Virus record (IMG/VR): IMGVR_UViG_3300045918_000229 | Location: 1 to 22,174 of that record | Origin: a virus | DNA length: 22,174 nt | Strand: one strand, 5' to 3' | In this document: piece after piece, positions 6,914-14,392 of the stretch | How the letters are laid out: the number at the start of each line of letters is the position of its first letter | How positions within the stretch are numbered: the stretch's first letter is position 1 | Position numbers and translations under genes: made by a program | The notes under the pieces: model-generated | Seen by the model: the letters and a program-made list of their open reading frames with translations, nothing else | Database searches by the model: none | What the model was told of the DNA's origin: nothing

Positions 6914-6980
6914 AAATTTTTATTTTACAACGTAACTGGGAGTTAGTGTATATTAATATTTTCTAAAAATCAACTACTTT

Positions 6981-7136
6981 TTAATTTATTTTTGAAACTT
7001 TATGTTTGACTATGTTAAGAGACTCTTTGATATGTGAGCTTGATCTACGCAATAGTGCGAGTTCCTGTGATAATTGTGATACGATCTTTTCTAATTTAAG
7101 GACACGATCTTTTAATACTTTATCATCTTGTTGCAT
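6981..7136 (-). CDS. Small coiled-coil protein, 51 residues
   Basis: An ATG at 7136 follows a good ribosome site, AAGAGG (7150-7145), 8 bases upstream, and the frame runs 51 codons to TAA. The product starts MQQDDKVLKDRVLKLEKIVS. It has regularly spaced Leu, Ile and Val (VLKDRVLKLEKIVSQLSQELALLRR), as in a short coiled coil, then a basic, Ser-rich tail. An AATAAATA late-promoter-like element lies 24 bases above the start, overlapping the stop of the RuvC gene. Family and function are not recognised; a small oligomerising accessory protein is all that can be said. Confidence 0.6.
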   Translation of the reverse strand: MQQDDKVLKDRVLKLEKIVSQLSQELALLRRSSSHIKESLNIVKHKVSKIN

Positions 7137-7159
7137 TTTTAATACCTCTTTAAGTACTA

Positions 7160-7167
7160 TATTTATT
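7160..7167 (-). promoter_or_regulatory. Late promoter variant AATAAATA
   Basis: The minus strand reads AATAAATA followed by TAGTAC, close to the AATAAATACAGTAA at 3117. It lies just upstream of the small coiled-coil gene and overlaps the stop codon of the RuvC-like gene. Confidence 0.4.
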
Positions 7168-7651
7168 AAAATTGAATCGATGTTTGATACATTTTAGCAA
7201 TCCAATACGCATCAGCTAAATCTGCTAAACCGGTTGTCTTTTTATATCCAGCATCAAGAAAATTCTTTCTAACTTCTTCTGGTAAAGAACTAATCATTAA
7301 TGTTTTATCTGCTTTACCACCAGCAGCGAATTTCTTAACAGCTGTAGGGGATACGATACGTACATCATGAGTTCCTACATATTGCATTACACACATGATG
7401 ACTGCTTGTAATCCTGCAAGGTCACGTGTGGCACTACCCATCATACCAAATGCTAAACCTTCTAATGAAGTAAACTTAACATCATTAGAATTAGCAACTG
7501 TTAGTAATTGGTGAGCAATATACCAACAACGTCTAAATAAATCTTCATCTTTATTAGTTTTAATAATGTCAAACTTATCTAATGTACCATCATAGTTTAA
7601 TATCACCCATGCCGTCTTGGTAAGCGACTGATCCATTCCCATAATCTTCAC
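7166..7651 (-). CDS. RuvC-like Holliday junction resolvase
   Basis: A 161-residue RNase H-fold nuclease of the RuvC type. The expected acidic residues are present: Asp7 in MGMDQSLTKT, Glu64 in SLEGLAFG, and Asp144/Asp147 in GLADLADAYWIA. SPTAVKKFAAGGKADKT (residues 101-117) matches the basic segment before the last helix. Such enzymes cut four-way junctions; in a T4-like phage it would resolve recombination and replication branches before packaging, the job T4 gives to the unrelated gp49. The chosen start is GTG 7651, 9 bases after a GGAGG site; an in-frame ATG at 7642 is the alternative. That ribosome site is buried in a hairpin directly after gene 46, so expression is probably controlled. 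Confidence 0.87.
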   Translation of the reverse strand: MKIMGMDQSLTKTAWVILNYDGTLDKFDIIKTNKDEDLFRRCWYIAHQLLTVANSNDVKFTSLEGLAFGMMGSATRDLAGLQAVIMCVMQYVGTHDVRIVSPTAVKKFAAGGKADKTLMISSLPEEVRKNFLDAGYKKTTGLADLADAYWIAKMYQTSIQF

Positions 7652-7684
7652 AAAAAAATACCTCCGGTTTTAATGGAGGTATTT
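7652..7684 (-). terminator. Terminator-like hairpin that buries the RuvC ribosome site
   Basis: On the minus strand AAATACCTCC (7684-7675), a 9-base loop, then GGAGGTATTT (7665-7656), a perfect 10-bp stem in a run of seven T (7658-7652). It follows the gene 46 stop by 25 bases. The GGAGG of the 3' arm is the only Shine-Dalgarno candidate for the next gene, whose GTG comes right after the T run. Folding would therefore both stop transcription and hide the ribosome site. Confidence 0.75.
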
Positions 7685-7708
7685 AAGGGTCTGAAAATCA
7701 GGTTAAAT

Positions 7709-10033
7709 TTAACTTTTTAGCTGACTGAAACCATTCTGGAATTGAATAGTAAGTTTCTTATCAAACATATTCTCGACTTCGTCTCGATGAGTGATAATAA
7801 ACAATGCTATATTATTTTCTTCAGCTTGTCGTTTTAATGCTTTAAACGCAGCTTGTATACCGACAGTATCTAAACCGTCATCTAATGCTTCATCCAGTAA
7901 ACATATATTAACATAGTTCTTTGCATTTTGCAACACATCTCTAAACGCAAATGATAATGCTAAATTAACACGAGCTTGTTGACCGTGGCTAAGGTTACCA
8001 TAACCTATTGAATTACCAAATTGTGATATCTCAGCTGATAACTCGTTAGTGAATTCAACAGTATGTTTTAACCCTAATTCGTTAGCATGATACGCAAATC
8101 TTGCATTTAAATATGGTATCTTAGTATTCAATAAATTCTTTCTAATAAAACTATCACGCTTAGTTAATAACTTCTGTAAGAATTTTTGATGCTCTTGAAT
8201 ATTAACTAATTCGTTAATATCCTTCATATCAATTGGATCTAATTGAATAGCTTCAAGTTCTTCTAACGCTTCAAGATGAGGGTTTACTGCAACCTTAGCT
8301 TTCTCTAATGCTTCTATGTTAGATTCATTACCACGTTGTAGTTTATTCAGTACTTGAATATCAGTAAACATTAACTCCTCTGCTAATGCTTTTGCAGTAA
8401 CACTATCCTCTAACACTATTTCTTCAAGCTCAGCTACAATATCATTCCAATGTGCTAAAGTATCAGTATGAGGATTAACATCATTTTGTAAAGTTGTTAA
8501 ACGTTCGGTTAACGTTTCAATATCTTTACTGATTTCCATTAACGCTTTAATTGAAGAAGTCTTAAGTGCACTACTTATTGCTGTACGTTGTTTTTGCAAC
8601 TCAGTAATGTTACGAGTTAATGTTGGTATAACACCATCATTATATTCATTAAACTTAACTTCAAGAGTTGATAATACTTCATTCTCTTCTGCAATCGCTT
8701 CCTGAGACTCTTTAATACGAGCTTCATTTTCAGCAATCTTGGTCTTAGTATCAACAAATGGTTGACTGCAATAAGGACAAGTATTATCTTTTAAATGTTC
8801 AATCTCACCATTTGATTTTGAGATGATTTGTTCACAAGCTGTAATAGTCTTTTTACTAGTAACTACTTCTTTACTAATATCAGCAGCAACTTGCTTTGCT
8901 TTTAATAATGCAGTATTAGCTTCAGATATCTCAATATCTAATGCAGCTTGTTTTTCATGACCAGCATACTCTGCATCAACATCAATACTGTTAGCTTCAT
9001 CTAACTTCCGTTCAGTTGTTAGGATATCTCTAGTGTTAGTATTAGACCAGTCTTTAATCTTTTGATCTGCTGACTCAACATTCGCAACTGCTTTAGTTAA
9101 CTCTTTCTTAGTATTCACTAAATTGTTAGCGAACTCATAATACTTTTGAATCTTTTGACCTTCAACTTCATAATCAACTGGAACAATCTCTGCAACTACT
9201 TGTTCTAATCTACTAATCTCAAGATCATGATTAGTATTCCAACTCTCAATACGGGTTTTAGCTGATACTAATTGTTGGTTATGACGTTCACGTTCACCTT
9301 CTAATAGATCATACTTTTGCTTTGCTTTAGATAACGCTTCATCAGTTGCTTTCATCTGAATCTTTAACGCTTCTGCTTTCTCTGTCAACCGAGTCATGTC
9401 AAACAATTTCTCAATAATTTCAACTTGACCAACTTCACTTGAGGTTGATCGTAGTTTTAAATCAAAAAATGATCTGGATGAATATGAAATAGTTATGATA
9501 TAAATGAACATATCATAAGGAATACCGATAATTTGTTCAAGTAGCTTATTAGTAGCATCAACACTAGCTGGTGTAATATCTTTAAACCCTAAGGTATTCA
9601 TTACATCATCTTGAGCATCATATTGACTGTGCATTGCAGTCATAGCATCAAGTAATACATCATTGGATACTTCAATTGCTCGCGCTTCATATAAATGAAC
9701 ACCATTACCACCCTTACCCTTTCGGATACGCTTAGTAATATATGTACCAGTAATAGTACTAAAAGCTCCCATCACCTCCATGTTCTTCTTGTTGACGTTA
9801 TTGATAATACCGTCTTTTGAATCAACATTAGATATTAAATCATCATAACATGCGTATGTTAAACCATTGATAATACTAGTCTTACCACAACCATTTGAAG
9901 TTTTACCATTACGAGTATCATCAAGATTCTCACCAGTGATAGAAGTTAAGCCAGGTTGATCAAGGTTAATAATAGTTTGAACATCACCCCAACCTAAGAA
10001 ATTTCGTAAACTTAAATATCTAAAACGAATCAT
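7709..10033 (-). CDS. 46: gp46-like Rad50/SbcC-type ATPase subunit of the recombination nuclease
   Basis: The 774-residue protein has the SMC/Rad50 layout. The N-terminal P-loop lies in NGKTSNGCGKTSI (residues 42-54). Long heptad-rich coiled coil follows (about 210-400 and 430-610), hinged by a zinc hook CPYC at 419-422. The C-terminal half carries the ABC signature LSHGQQARVNLALS (681-694), Walker B CLLDEA (711-716) and the H-loop ITHR (747-750). With gp47 it forms the Mre11-Rad50-like complex that resects DNA ends for phage recombination-dependent replication. Its ATG overlaps the gp47 stop in an ATGA arrangement, indicating coupled translation. Its length is greater than T4 gp46 (about 560), mostly in the coiled coil. 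Confidence 0.94.
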   Translation of the reverse strand: MIRFRYLSLRNFLGWGDVQTIINLDQPGLTSITGENLDDTRNGKTSNGCGKTSIINGLTYACYDDLISNVDSKDGIINNVNKKNMEVMGAFSTITGTYITKRIRKGKGGNGVHLYEARAIEVSNDVLLDAMTAMHSQYDAQDDVMNTLGFKDITPASVDATNKLLEQIIGIPYDMFIYIITISYSSRSFFDLKLRSTSSEVGQVEIIEKLFDMTRLTEKAEALKIQMKATDEALSKAKQKYDLLEGERERHNQQLVSAKTRIESWNTNHDLEISRLEQVVAEIVPVDYEVEGQKIQKYYEFANNLVNTKKELTKAVANVESADQKIKDWSNTNTRDILTTERKLDEANSIDVDAEYAGHEKQAALDIEISEANTALLKAKQVAADISKEVVTSKKTITACEQIISKSNGEIEHLKDNTCPYCSQPFVDTKTKIAENEARIKESQEAIAEENEVLSTLEVKFNEYNDGVIPTLTRNITELQKQRTAISSALKTSSIKALMEISKDIETLTERLTTLQNDVNPHTDTLAHWNDIVAELEEIVLEDSVTAKALAEELMFTDIQVLNKLQRGNESNIEALEKAKVAVNPHLEALEELEAIQLDPIDMKDINELVNIQEHQKFLQKLLTKRDSFIRKNLLNTKIPYLNARFAYHANELGLKHTVEFTNELSAEISQFGNSIGYGNLSHGQQARVNLALSFAFRDVLQNAKNYVNICLLDEALDDGLDTVGIQAAFKALKRQAEENNIALFIITHRDEVENMFDKKLTIQFQNGFSQLKS

Positions 10034-11097
10034 ATCACTAACCCTTGGTATATATGTACCAGCATATCATTTGAAATCTTCTTAACCTTAATATTTTCAA
10101 GCATGTATACAACTGCTTCATCTAAACTATATGCTTTATTTTCATCTAAAGCAACTTCATCAATTTCAGTATCAGTAACAGCAGCCAAAACATCTTTTGT
10201 TTCAGTTAAATTGATCTCACGAATATTAAAATCAATGGTAACTGATTGTTTTATTTTCATACTATCTTCATATGAGATAGTAATATCAACGATACAATCA
10301 ACTCTGGTTTTATCTGAAGGTTTAAATGTACCAGCTTCTTGAAGATCTAATATTTCAGATAATTTAAGTTTTAAATACTTTGGACAATCCTCCCAATTTT
10401 TATATTGGAGTTTATCAGTATCATAGGTATAGATAGCCATACCACGTTCATTATCACCAGCATCACCATAGTCCATAGGAAATGCGTTACCAATATAATA
10501 TACGTTGTTATTATTCTGACGCTTGTGAAAATGTCCTGAGAATATTCGAGAAGGTCCTTCAAAATCTGTATGTACTGCACCATGAGTAGCAGGTGTACCA
10601 TAACCTGTAACAGCGAAACCTTTAAATTCAAAGTGTCCCCACCAGGTAGCACAATCTGTGAACTTCTTTAAACCATGGAATTCTGATTCGAATATAAATG
10701 GGCATAGTAATGCACCATCACCTAAATTTGGAATGATTGTAGGTTTATCAATCATTGTGAAGTTACTAAATTCTTGAAACGGTACAATTGAATGTATATC
10801 TCTAGAATGACGATAGTATAGATCGTGATTACCAACTACAAAGAAAACTGGTAATCCTAAATCGTTTAACATTTTAGCACCACGATAAGAATAATCTAAA
10901 GTGCTTAAGTTAATAGCGCTACGGTTTTCATTCCAATCACCTAAGAATGCAATTGAATCAATTTCAGGATCTTTTTTAACTTCATCACAGAACCATGTAA
11001 TAAAATCCAAACAATCTTGATTATGTTGATCTGAATTAGACTGACGACCGAAATGTATATCGGTAAACGCAGCAGTCTTGTTTAAGTTTTTTGCCAT
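10030..11097 (-). CDS. 47: gp47-like Mre11/SbcD-type nuclease
   Basis: A 355-residue metallophosphoesterase with the metal-binding motifs in order: DIHFG (Asp13, His15), GDWNENR (Asp54), GNHD (89-92) and GHFH (188-191). T4 gp47 is about the same length. It is the nuclease partner of gp46 in DNA end resection during recombination-dependent replication. The ATG shares one base with the TAA of the upstream homing endonuclease gene (TAATG), and its own stop overlaps the gp46 ATG. The leader shows only a weak ribosome site (AAAGAGA), so coupling to upstream translation may matter. The homing gene has taken the place that in an uninterrupted phage would be the gp55-gp47 junction. Confidence 0.94.
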   Translation of the reverse strand: MAKNLNKTAAFTDIHFGRQSNSDQHNQDCLDFITWFCDEVKKDPEIDSIAFLGDWNENRSAINLSTLDYSYRGAKMLNDLGLPVFFVVGNHDLYYRHSRDIHSIVPFQEFSNFTMIDKPTIIPNLGDGALLCPFIFESEFHGLKKFTDCATWWGHFEFKGFAVTGYGTPATHGAVHTDFEGPSRIFSGHFHKRQNNNNVYYIGNAFPMDYGDAGDNERGMAIYTYDTDKLQYKNWEDCPKYLKLKLSEILDLQEAGTFKPSDKTRVDCIVDITISYEDSMKIKQSVTIDFNIREINLTETKDVLAAVTDTEIDEVALDENKAYSLDEAVVYMLENIKVKKISNDMLVHIYQGLVI

Positions 11098-12755
11098 TAT
11101 ATTATCTCTTTAGTGTAAATAAATTTTGCATGCCCACAATCCCAAATTCTATAATATCCGTTTAACTTCATATTATCCCATTCTGTTAATTTAGTATCAA
11201 AAAAATCTAAAATTTTTGGTAATTTGTGTTTCTGGAATCGCTGTCTGTTCATTAACTGTACATTGTTAGGTTTAAAATAAAAATAACTAGGTCTAGTATA
11301 TTCACATTCAACCATACCTAACGTTGTATATAATTTACCAGTTCCCCACCGTAAATCACAATACGATATTACTGAGACTGGATTATACATATCTTTAAAA
11401 AATTTAAATATTTTACTAGCACCACCAACTACTGTATAATTAGATATAGTTGCATATCTAAGTAATTCATATTCAATACTCTTATTAAACCTAGATTTAC
11501 CAAATGACATACAAGCAACTAAAGTATTATCAGAATCAATTAATCCAACTTGTATTAAAGAATTACAATTACCCTGTATATGATTATCATTAAAGAAAAT
11601 AGAACTAACACTATTTGAAATCTCAATAATACTACATTTTCGAGCATATATCCTATTACTCTTTTGTAATACATTTAATATTCTAGACTTTACAATATTC
11701 TTTTTACAATTCCACTCAGTATCAAATACTTGAATTAGTCTAATACCAAGTTCTTTACACTTAGAATATTTGGTAATATGATATTTTCGATCTTTCCCAT
11801 TATTTTCCGAATGCCAATAAACTCCATTATATTCAATTGCAAGGTTTAATGCAGGTAAGTATATATCTAATTCGTGTGGAGATATAATATTACGTGATCT
11901 GAGCTGAATTTCACCATTATAATTATCTTTAATAAATTGATATAATTCTTTTTCACCATCAGACTGATTAAACAGTAAAGTCTCAATATTAAATCGTTTA
12001 AATCGTTCTGACACCGTACATATACTAACTCCTAACGTATTAGCAATATCTGCTTGAGTATTCAATTCAGTATAATGTTTATCTATCAACCAACTTGAAT
12101 TATTTAAATTTTCTAAATTTTCAATAGAAATATGAGTTTGCTTTGGATGATCTCTATTATACTTTATGTTATTAGCAATTTTAACTTGCTGCTTATATTC
12201 ATCCGTACAGGAATATCTAACTGAACCGTATAAGTTAAAAAAAGATTCATTTATTCGTTGCTTACCAATATCACTACCGGTAAAAGTTTCTGCACCAAAC
12301 TTATTAAAATTTGATAATTTAGTCTTATTTCGAACTGCAGGTAATTGTTGAGTACAAGTAATACTATCACCATATCGAGTTTTTAAAGTTTGTTTAAATC
12401 TTTCTTTACCCACGACACTTTCTGCAGGTGTTTTCGTTCCAAAATTTAATATATTAGTTTGTTGTATTTTTAAAATCTTCTCCGGACTACAAGCACTACA
12501 CTTAGTTGAACAAAACTGTTTATATCCACTACTAGGTCCACCGAATATAACTGGAACAGTATTACACTGCTTACATAACATCACTGTTGTAATATCATTT
12601 ACAATACAATATATTCTCTCTTTTATCTTTGCAGTTTTAGGTAAAAAATTTGTAGCTACTAAAATACTAGCATACAGTTCTGGGTATGATGCCTTTCTAA
12701 TAGGATCAGTACATTCAAATATCTGTTGTTTAATATTAGCTATTGGTAAATTCAT
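11097..12755 (-). CDS. Free-standing Vsr-type (EDxHD) homing endonuclease
   Basis: The 552-residue protein has several DNA-binding modules. A zinc-finger-like set of cysteines lies at 61, 64, 82, 86 and 89. Short repeats with an FG/YG core follow (NFGTKTPAES, RYGDSITCTQ, KFGAETFTGS, LYGSVRYSCT; residues 104-184), as in DUF723-like repeats. A helix-turn-helix lies at TQADIANTLGVSICTVSERF (233-252). The nuclease core is Vsr-like: ELDIYLPALNLAIEYNGVYW (295-314), His315, then a Lys/His-rich helix and LIQVFDTEW (340-348). A C-terminal domain (about 380-545) includes FFNDNHIQGNCNS and DLRWGTGKLY. Such enzymes cut an allele lacking them and spread their own gene. The start ATG lies inside the end of gene 55 and the stop touches the gp47 ATG, so insertion was seamless. 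It is more AT-rich than its neighbours. Confidence 0.85.
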   Translation of the reverse strand: MNLPIANIKQQIFECTDPIRKASYPELYASILVATNFLPKTAKIKERIYCIVNDITTVMLCKQCNTVPVIFGGPSSGYKQFCSTKCSACSPEKILKIQQTNILNFGTKTPAESVVGKERFKQTLKTRYGDSITCTQQLPAVRNKTKLSNFNKFGAETFTGSDIGKQRINESFFNLYGSVRYSCTDEYKQQVKIANNIKYNRDHPKQTHISIENLENLNNSSWLIDKHYTELNTQADIANTLGVSICTVSERFKRFNIETLLFNQSDGEKELYQFIKDNYNGEIQLRSRNIISPHELDIYLPALNLAIEYNGVYWHSENNGKDRKYHITKYSKCKELGIRLIQVFDTEWNCKKNIVKSRILNVLQKSNRIYARKCSIIEISNSVSSIFFNDNHIQGNCNSLIQVGLIDSDNTLVACMSFGKSRFNKSIEYELLRYATISNYTVVGGASKIFKFFKDMYNPVSVISYCDLRWGTGKLYTTLGMVECEYTRPSYFYFKPNNVQLMNRQRFQKHKLPKILDFFDTKLTEWDNMKLNGYYRIWDCGHAKFIYTKEII

Positions 12756-13233
12756 TAATATCTGTAGTCTCTATCTCAATGGATGCTAATGGATCCCAAT
12801 CAGCAGTAGTTGTTGGTAAATGTGAACCTTCATAATGATCAGCATGATATTCACTATCATACCCATCCTGAAAGCTAAAAGATGGTGATAATCCACTATC
12901 AACTAATAAAACATCTCGCAAATCTCTATGACGTTTCTCACTATTTAGATACTGAATGAAACTATGATATACACATTGAGTGTAAAATGCAAATGCATTT
13001 TGACTTTTCTCTGGGTTAAATGATGTCCAAGTTTTCACTAACATTAACATCGCATAAGCTTTCATATCAGTTAAGTATGAATAATTAACCCAATTTAATT
13101 TCTTACCATATCTGTCAGTTAGCAACATTAACATTCTCGCTAATTTATCAGACATTACACCTGTTTCAAGACTTGCTATAGTTTCGGCTAACAAATCTTT
13201 ATTACGCAAATAAACAGTCTTCTTCTTTTCCAT
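12736..13233 (-). CDS. 55: gp55-like late transcription sigma factor
   Basis: A 165-residue protein aligned by eye with T4 gp55: YLRNKDLLAETIASL, then MLMLLTDRYGKKLNWVNYSY, then MLVKTWTSFNPEKSQNAFAFYTQCVYHSFIQYLNSEKRHRDL, the sigma region 2-like core that binds RNA polymerase and the TATAAATA late promoter. The start is ATG 13233 because GGAG (13242-13239) lies 5 bases before it. An upstream in-frame ATG at 13269 would add an Asn-rich 12-residue tail but has no ribosome site. In T4, the C-terminus of gp55 binds the sliding clamp; here it ends in an acidic-hydrophobic ETTDINEFTNS. The last 20 bases are shared with the homing endonuclease start, so the tail may have been shaped by that insertion. 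A sigma70-type promoter lies upstream. Confidence 0.88.
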   Translation of the reverse strand: MEKKKTVYLRNKDLLAETIASLETGVMSDKLARMLMLLTDRYGKKLNWVNYSYLTDMKAYAMLMLVKTWTSFNPEKSQNAFAFYTQCVYHSFIQYLNSEKRHRDLRDVLLVDSGLSPSFSFQDGYDSEYHADHYEGSHLPTTTADWDPLASIEIETTDINEFTNS

Positions 13234-13277
13234 GCTAACTCCGTTATTTTTATTGTTGTTATTTTCCATTACTATAT

Positions 13278-13306
13278 TTGTATTATTACAGAATATAGAT
13301 TATAAT
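13278..13306 (+). promoter_or_regulatory. Possible plus-strand sigma70-type promoter
   Basis: TTGTAT (13278-13283), 17 bases, TATAAT (13301-13306). The -10 is perfect and the -35 is four of six. It faces the baseplate genes and mirrors the gene 55 promoter, but late genes should not need it, so it may be a by-product of the palindrome. Confidence 0.3.
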
Positions 13307-13324
13307 CTTATTATAATCTATATT
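13292..13324. repeat. 33-bp palindrome (15-bp arms, 3-base centre)
   Basis: AATATAGATTATAAT (13292-13306) and ATTATAATCTATATT (13310-13324) are perfect inverted copies around CTT. TATAAT occurs once on each strand inside the arms. It lies in the gap between gene 55 (minus) and the baseplate cassette (plus), as an operator or a DNA/RNA hairpin would. Confidence 0.65.
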
Positions 13325-13338
13325 TTAACAAATATCAA
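13310..13338 (-). promoter_or_regulatory. Sigma70-type promoter for gene 55 and the recombination genes
   Basis: On the minus strand TTGATA (13338-13333), 17 bases, TATAAT (13315-13310): five of six, perfect spacing, six of six. It would drive gene 55 and probably the homing gene, 47 and 46 before the late phase. The -10 is in the right arm of the palindrome. Confidence 0.7.
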
Positions 13339-13343
13339 CTTAT

Positions 13344-13351
13344 GATAAATA
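13344..13351 (+). promoter_or_regulatory. Late promoter variant GATAAATA
   Basis: GATAAATA, one base from consensus, 34 bases before the ATG at 13386. It is the best late promoter candidate for the baseplate cassette. Confidence 0.5.
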
Positions 13352-13385
13352 TTACATATATTTCTCCATAAGGTACTTTAACTAT

Positions 13386-14054
13386 ATGAATCCAACCTCG
13401 AATAAATTTAAAGCTCAGTTAGTTAATTCAACTGATCCTACAGATCGTGTGATATTTGAAATCTCTCCAGATATCAGTGAAAGTCGGAGTGTTGATTATA
13501 AAAATATAACACCACTTCACATGCCTGGTGTTATACTGGCTTATGCAGGTACAGCTCCTAGAACATTTCAAATATCTAGTTCTAAATTAGTGTCTGATAC
13601 TCAAAATTTAGCCTTAAAAAATATTCAAATATTACAACAGCTACGTACTTGGTGTTTGCCAAGATTTGGTGAACGTAATATAATTGACAGTGGAAACCAG
13701 GAAGTTACAGCTGCAATTCAACGAACGGATCAGACAGATAAAAAATCTACTCAACCAGAAAGTGTTAAAGTTAATAGTACAAATAGATTAGGTTCACCTC
13801 CACCAATATTATACTTCTCTGCATATTCAGATCCCACTAAAAGTGGATTGCAAAATATAACACGTATACCTACTGTTATTGAAAGCTTAGCGTTTAACTA
13901 TACAAACGAAGTTGACTATATTTTTACACCTAGTGGAATACCATTTCCAATAATTATGAGTGTTGACATCACTCTACGTGAAACTCATTCTCCTAGAGAA
14001 TATGAAAATTTCAGTTTAAGTGATTTCCGTAATGGTAATCTAGGAGGTTTCTAA
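13386..14054 (+). CDS. Baseplate tail-tube cap/initiator, gp48/gp54-like
   Basis: A 222-residue protein. Recognisable segments are PRTFQISSSKLVSDTQ (residues 58-73), a helical stretch ending in LRTWCLPRFG, LGSPPPILYFSAYS, the strand pair PTVIESLAFNYTNEVDYIFT, and the end ETHSPREYENFSLSDFRNGN. This pattern is that of the T4-superfamily baseplate proteins that cap the hub and start tube growth (gp48 and gp54). In related phages the gene stands, as here, directly before gp53. The choice between gp48 and gp54 cannot be made by eye. The ribosome site (TAAGG, 12 bases before the ATG) is weak. Its TAA overlaps the next ATG (TAATG). Confidence 0.7.
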   Translation: MNPTSNKFKAQLVNSTDPTDRVIFEISPDISESRSVDYKNITPLHMPGVILAYAGTAPRTFQISSSKLVSDTQNLALKNIQILQQLRTWCLPRFGERNIIDSGNQEVTAAIQRTDQTDKKSTQPESVKVNSTNRLGSPPPILYFSAYSDPTKSGLQNITRIPTVIESLAFNYTNEVDYIFTPSGIPFPIIMSVDITLRETHSPREYENFSLSDFRNGNLGGF

Positions 14055-14392
14055 TGAAACGTAATACATCATCAGCAACATCAAATACTAGATTCACTGT
14101 AGGTGGTTCTGTTGAAATGAATGGTAGATACTTAGGTTGGTGGGAACGTACTCCATTGACATTTGCATCTGATGATATTCTTGTTACTCTTAATCCTAGA
14201 TATGACCAGAGACCTGACCTGTTGGCATTTGATATATACGGTAAAGAAACGTACGCATGGCTTGTACTTCAATATAATAACATTATTGATGTTGTTGAAG
14301 AATTTACAACTGGTACTTCAATTCGTTTACCATCACAAAAAAGATTACAAGCAATCTTAGTAACTAATAACAGTAGCAATATAGGTGTATAA
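14054..14392 (+). CDS. 53: Baseplate wedge protein gp53-like
   Basis: A 112-residue protein carrying the gp53 core: NPRYDQRPDLLAFDIYGKET, then YAWLVLQYNNIIDVVEEFTT, then GTSIRLPS (about residues 47-94). T4 gp53 (about 196 residues) is a LysM-like clamp joining wedges to the hub; this copy keeps only the core. The ATG overlaps the stop of the previous gene, and the stop TAA abuts the next ATG. GGAGG at the end of the upstream gene (14042-14046) serves as ribosome site. Confidence 0.8.
   Translation: MKRNTSSATSNTRFTVGGSVEMNGRYLGWWERTPLTFASDDILVTLNPRYDQRPDLLAFDIYGKETYAWLVLQYNNIIDVVEEFTTGTSIRLPSQKRLQAILVTNNSSNIGV

Larger units (their letters stand above)
6581..6930 (+). ncRNA. Candidate structured noncoding RNA (orientation and ends uncertain)
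   Basis: No supported protein gene lies here, yet the stretch is packed with stable inverted repeats and local GC-rich blocks that stand out from the AT-rich genome. Elements: GGCGAGAGA-GAAA-TCTCTCGCC (6639-6660), a 9-bp stem with a GNRA tetraloop on the plus strand; TCCCCC (6629-6634) with GGGGGA (6669-6674), or alternatively AGGGTC (6661-6666) with GACCCT (6682-6687); a 12-bp stem at 6744-6776; TGTAATAT (6788-6795) with ATATTACA (6814-6821); and a branched unit closed by AGGGTC/GACCCT at 6821-6913. After the last stem comes a T-rich tract (6917-6926). The tetraloop and this tract favour the plus strand. No clear plus-strand promoter is seen, so transcription from the minus strand remains possible. 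Confidence 0.4.

Noticed and set aside
6581-6930. Group I intron
   Set aside because: The stems and a TAGTAGTCC segment suggested one, but the paired core sequences (a GACTA-type P7 strand with its partner) are not found together on either strand, and the region is not inside a split gene.
7006-7197. Plus-strand ORF of 63 codons
   Set aside because: It is antisense to the small coiled-coil gene and the end of the RuvC gene; the minus-strand frames have the better start signals.
13234-13269. Longer gp55 starting at ATG 13269
   Set aside because: It has no ribosome site, and the extra residues are low-complexity Asn/Lys, whereas the ATG at 13233 has GGAG at good spacing and aligns with the T4 gp55 start.
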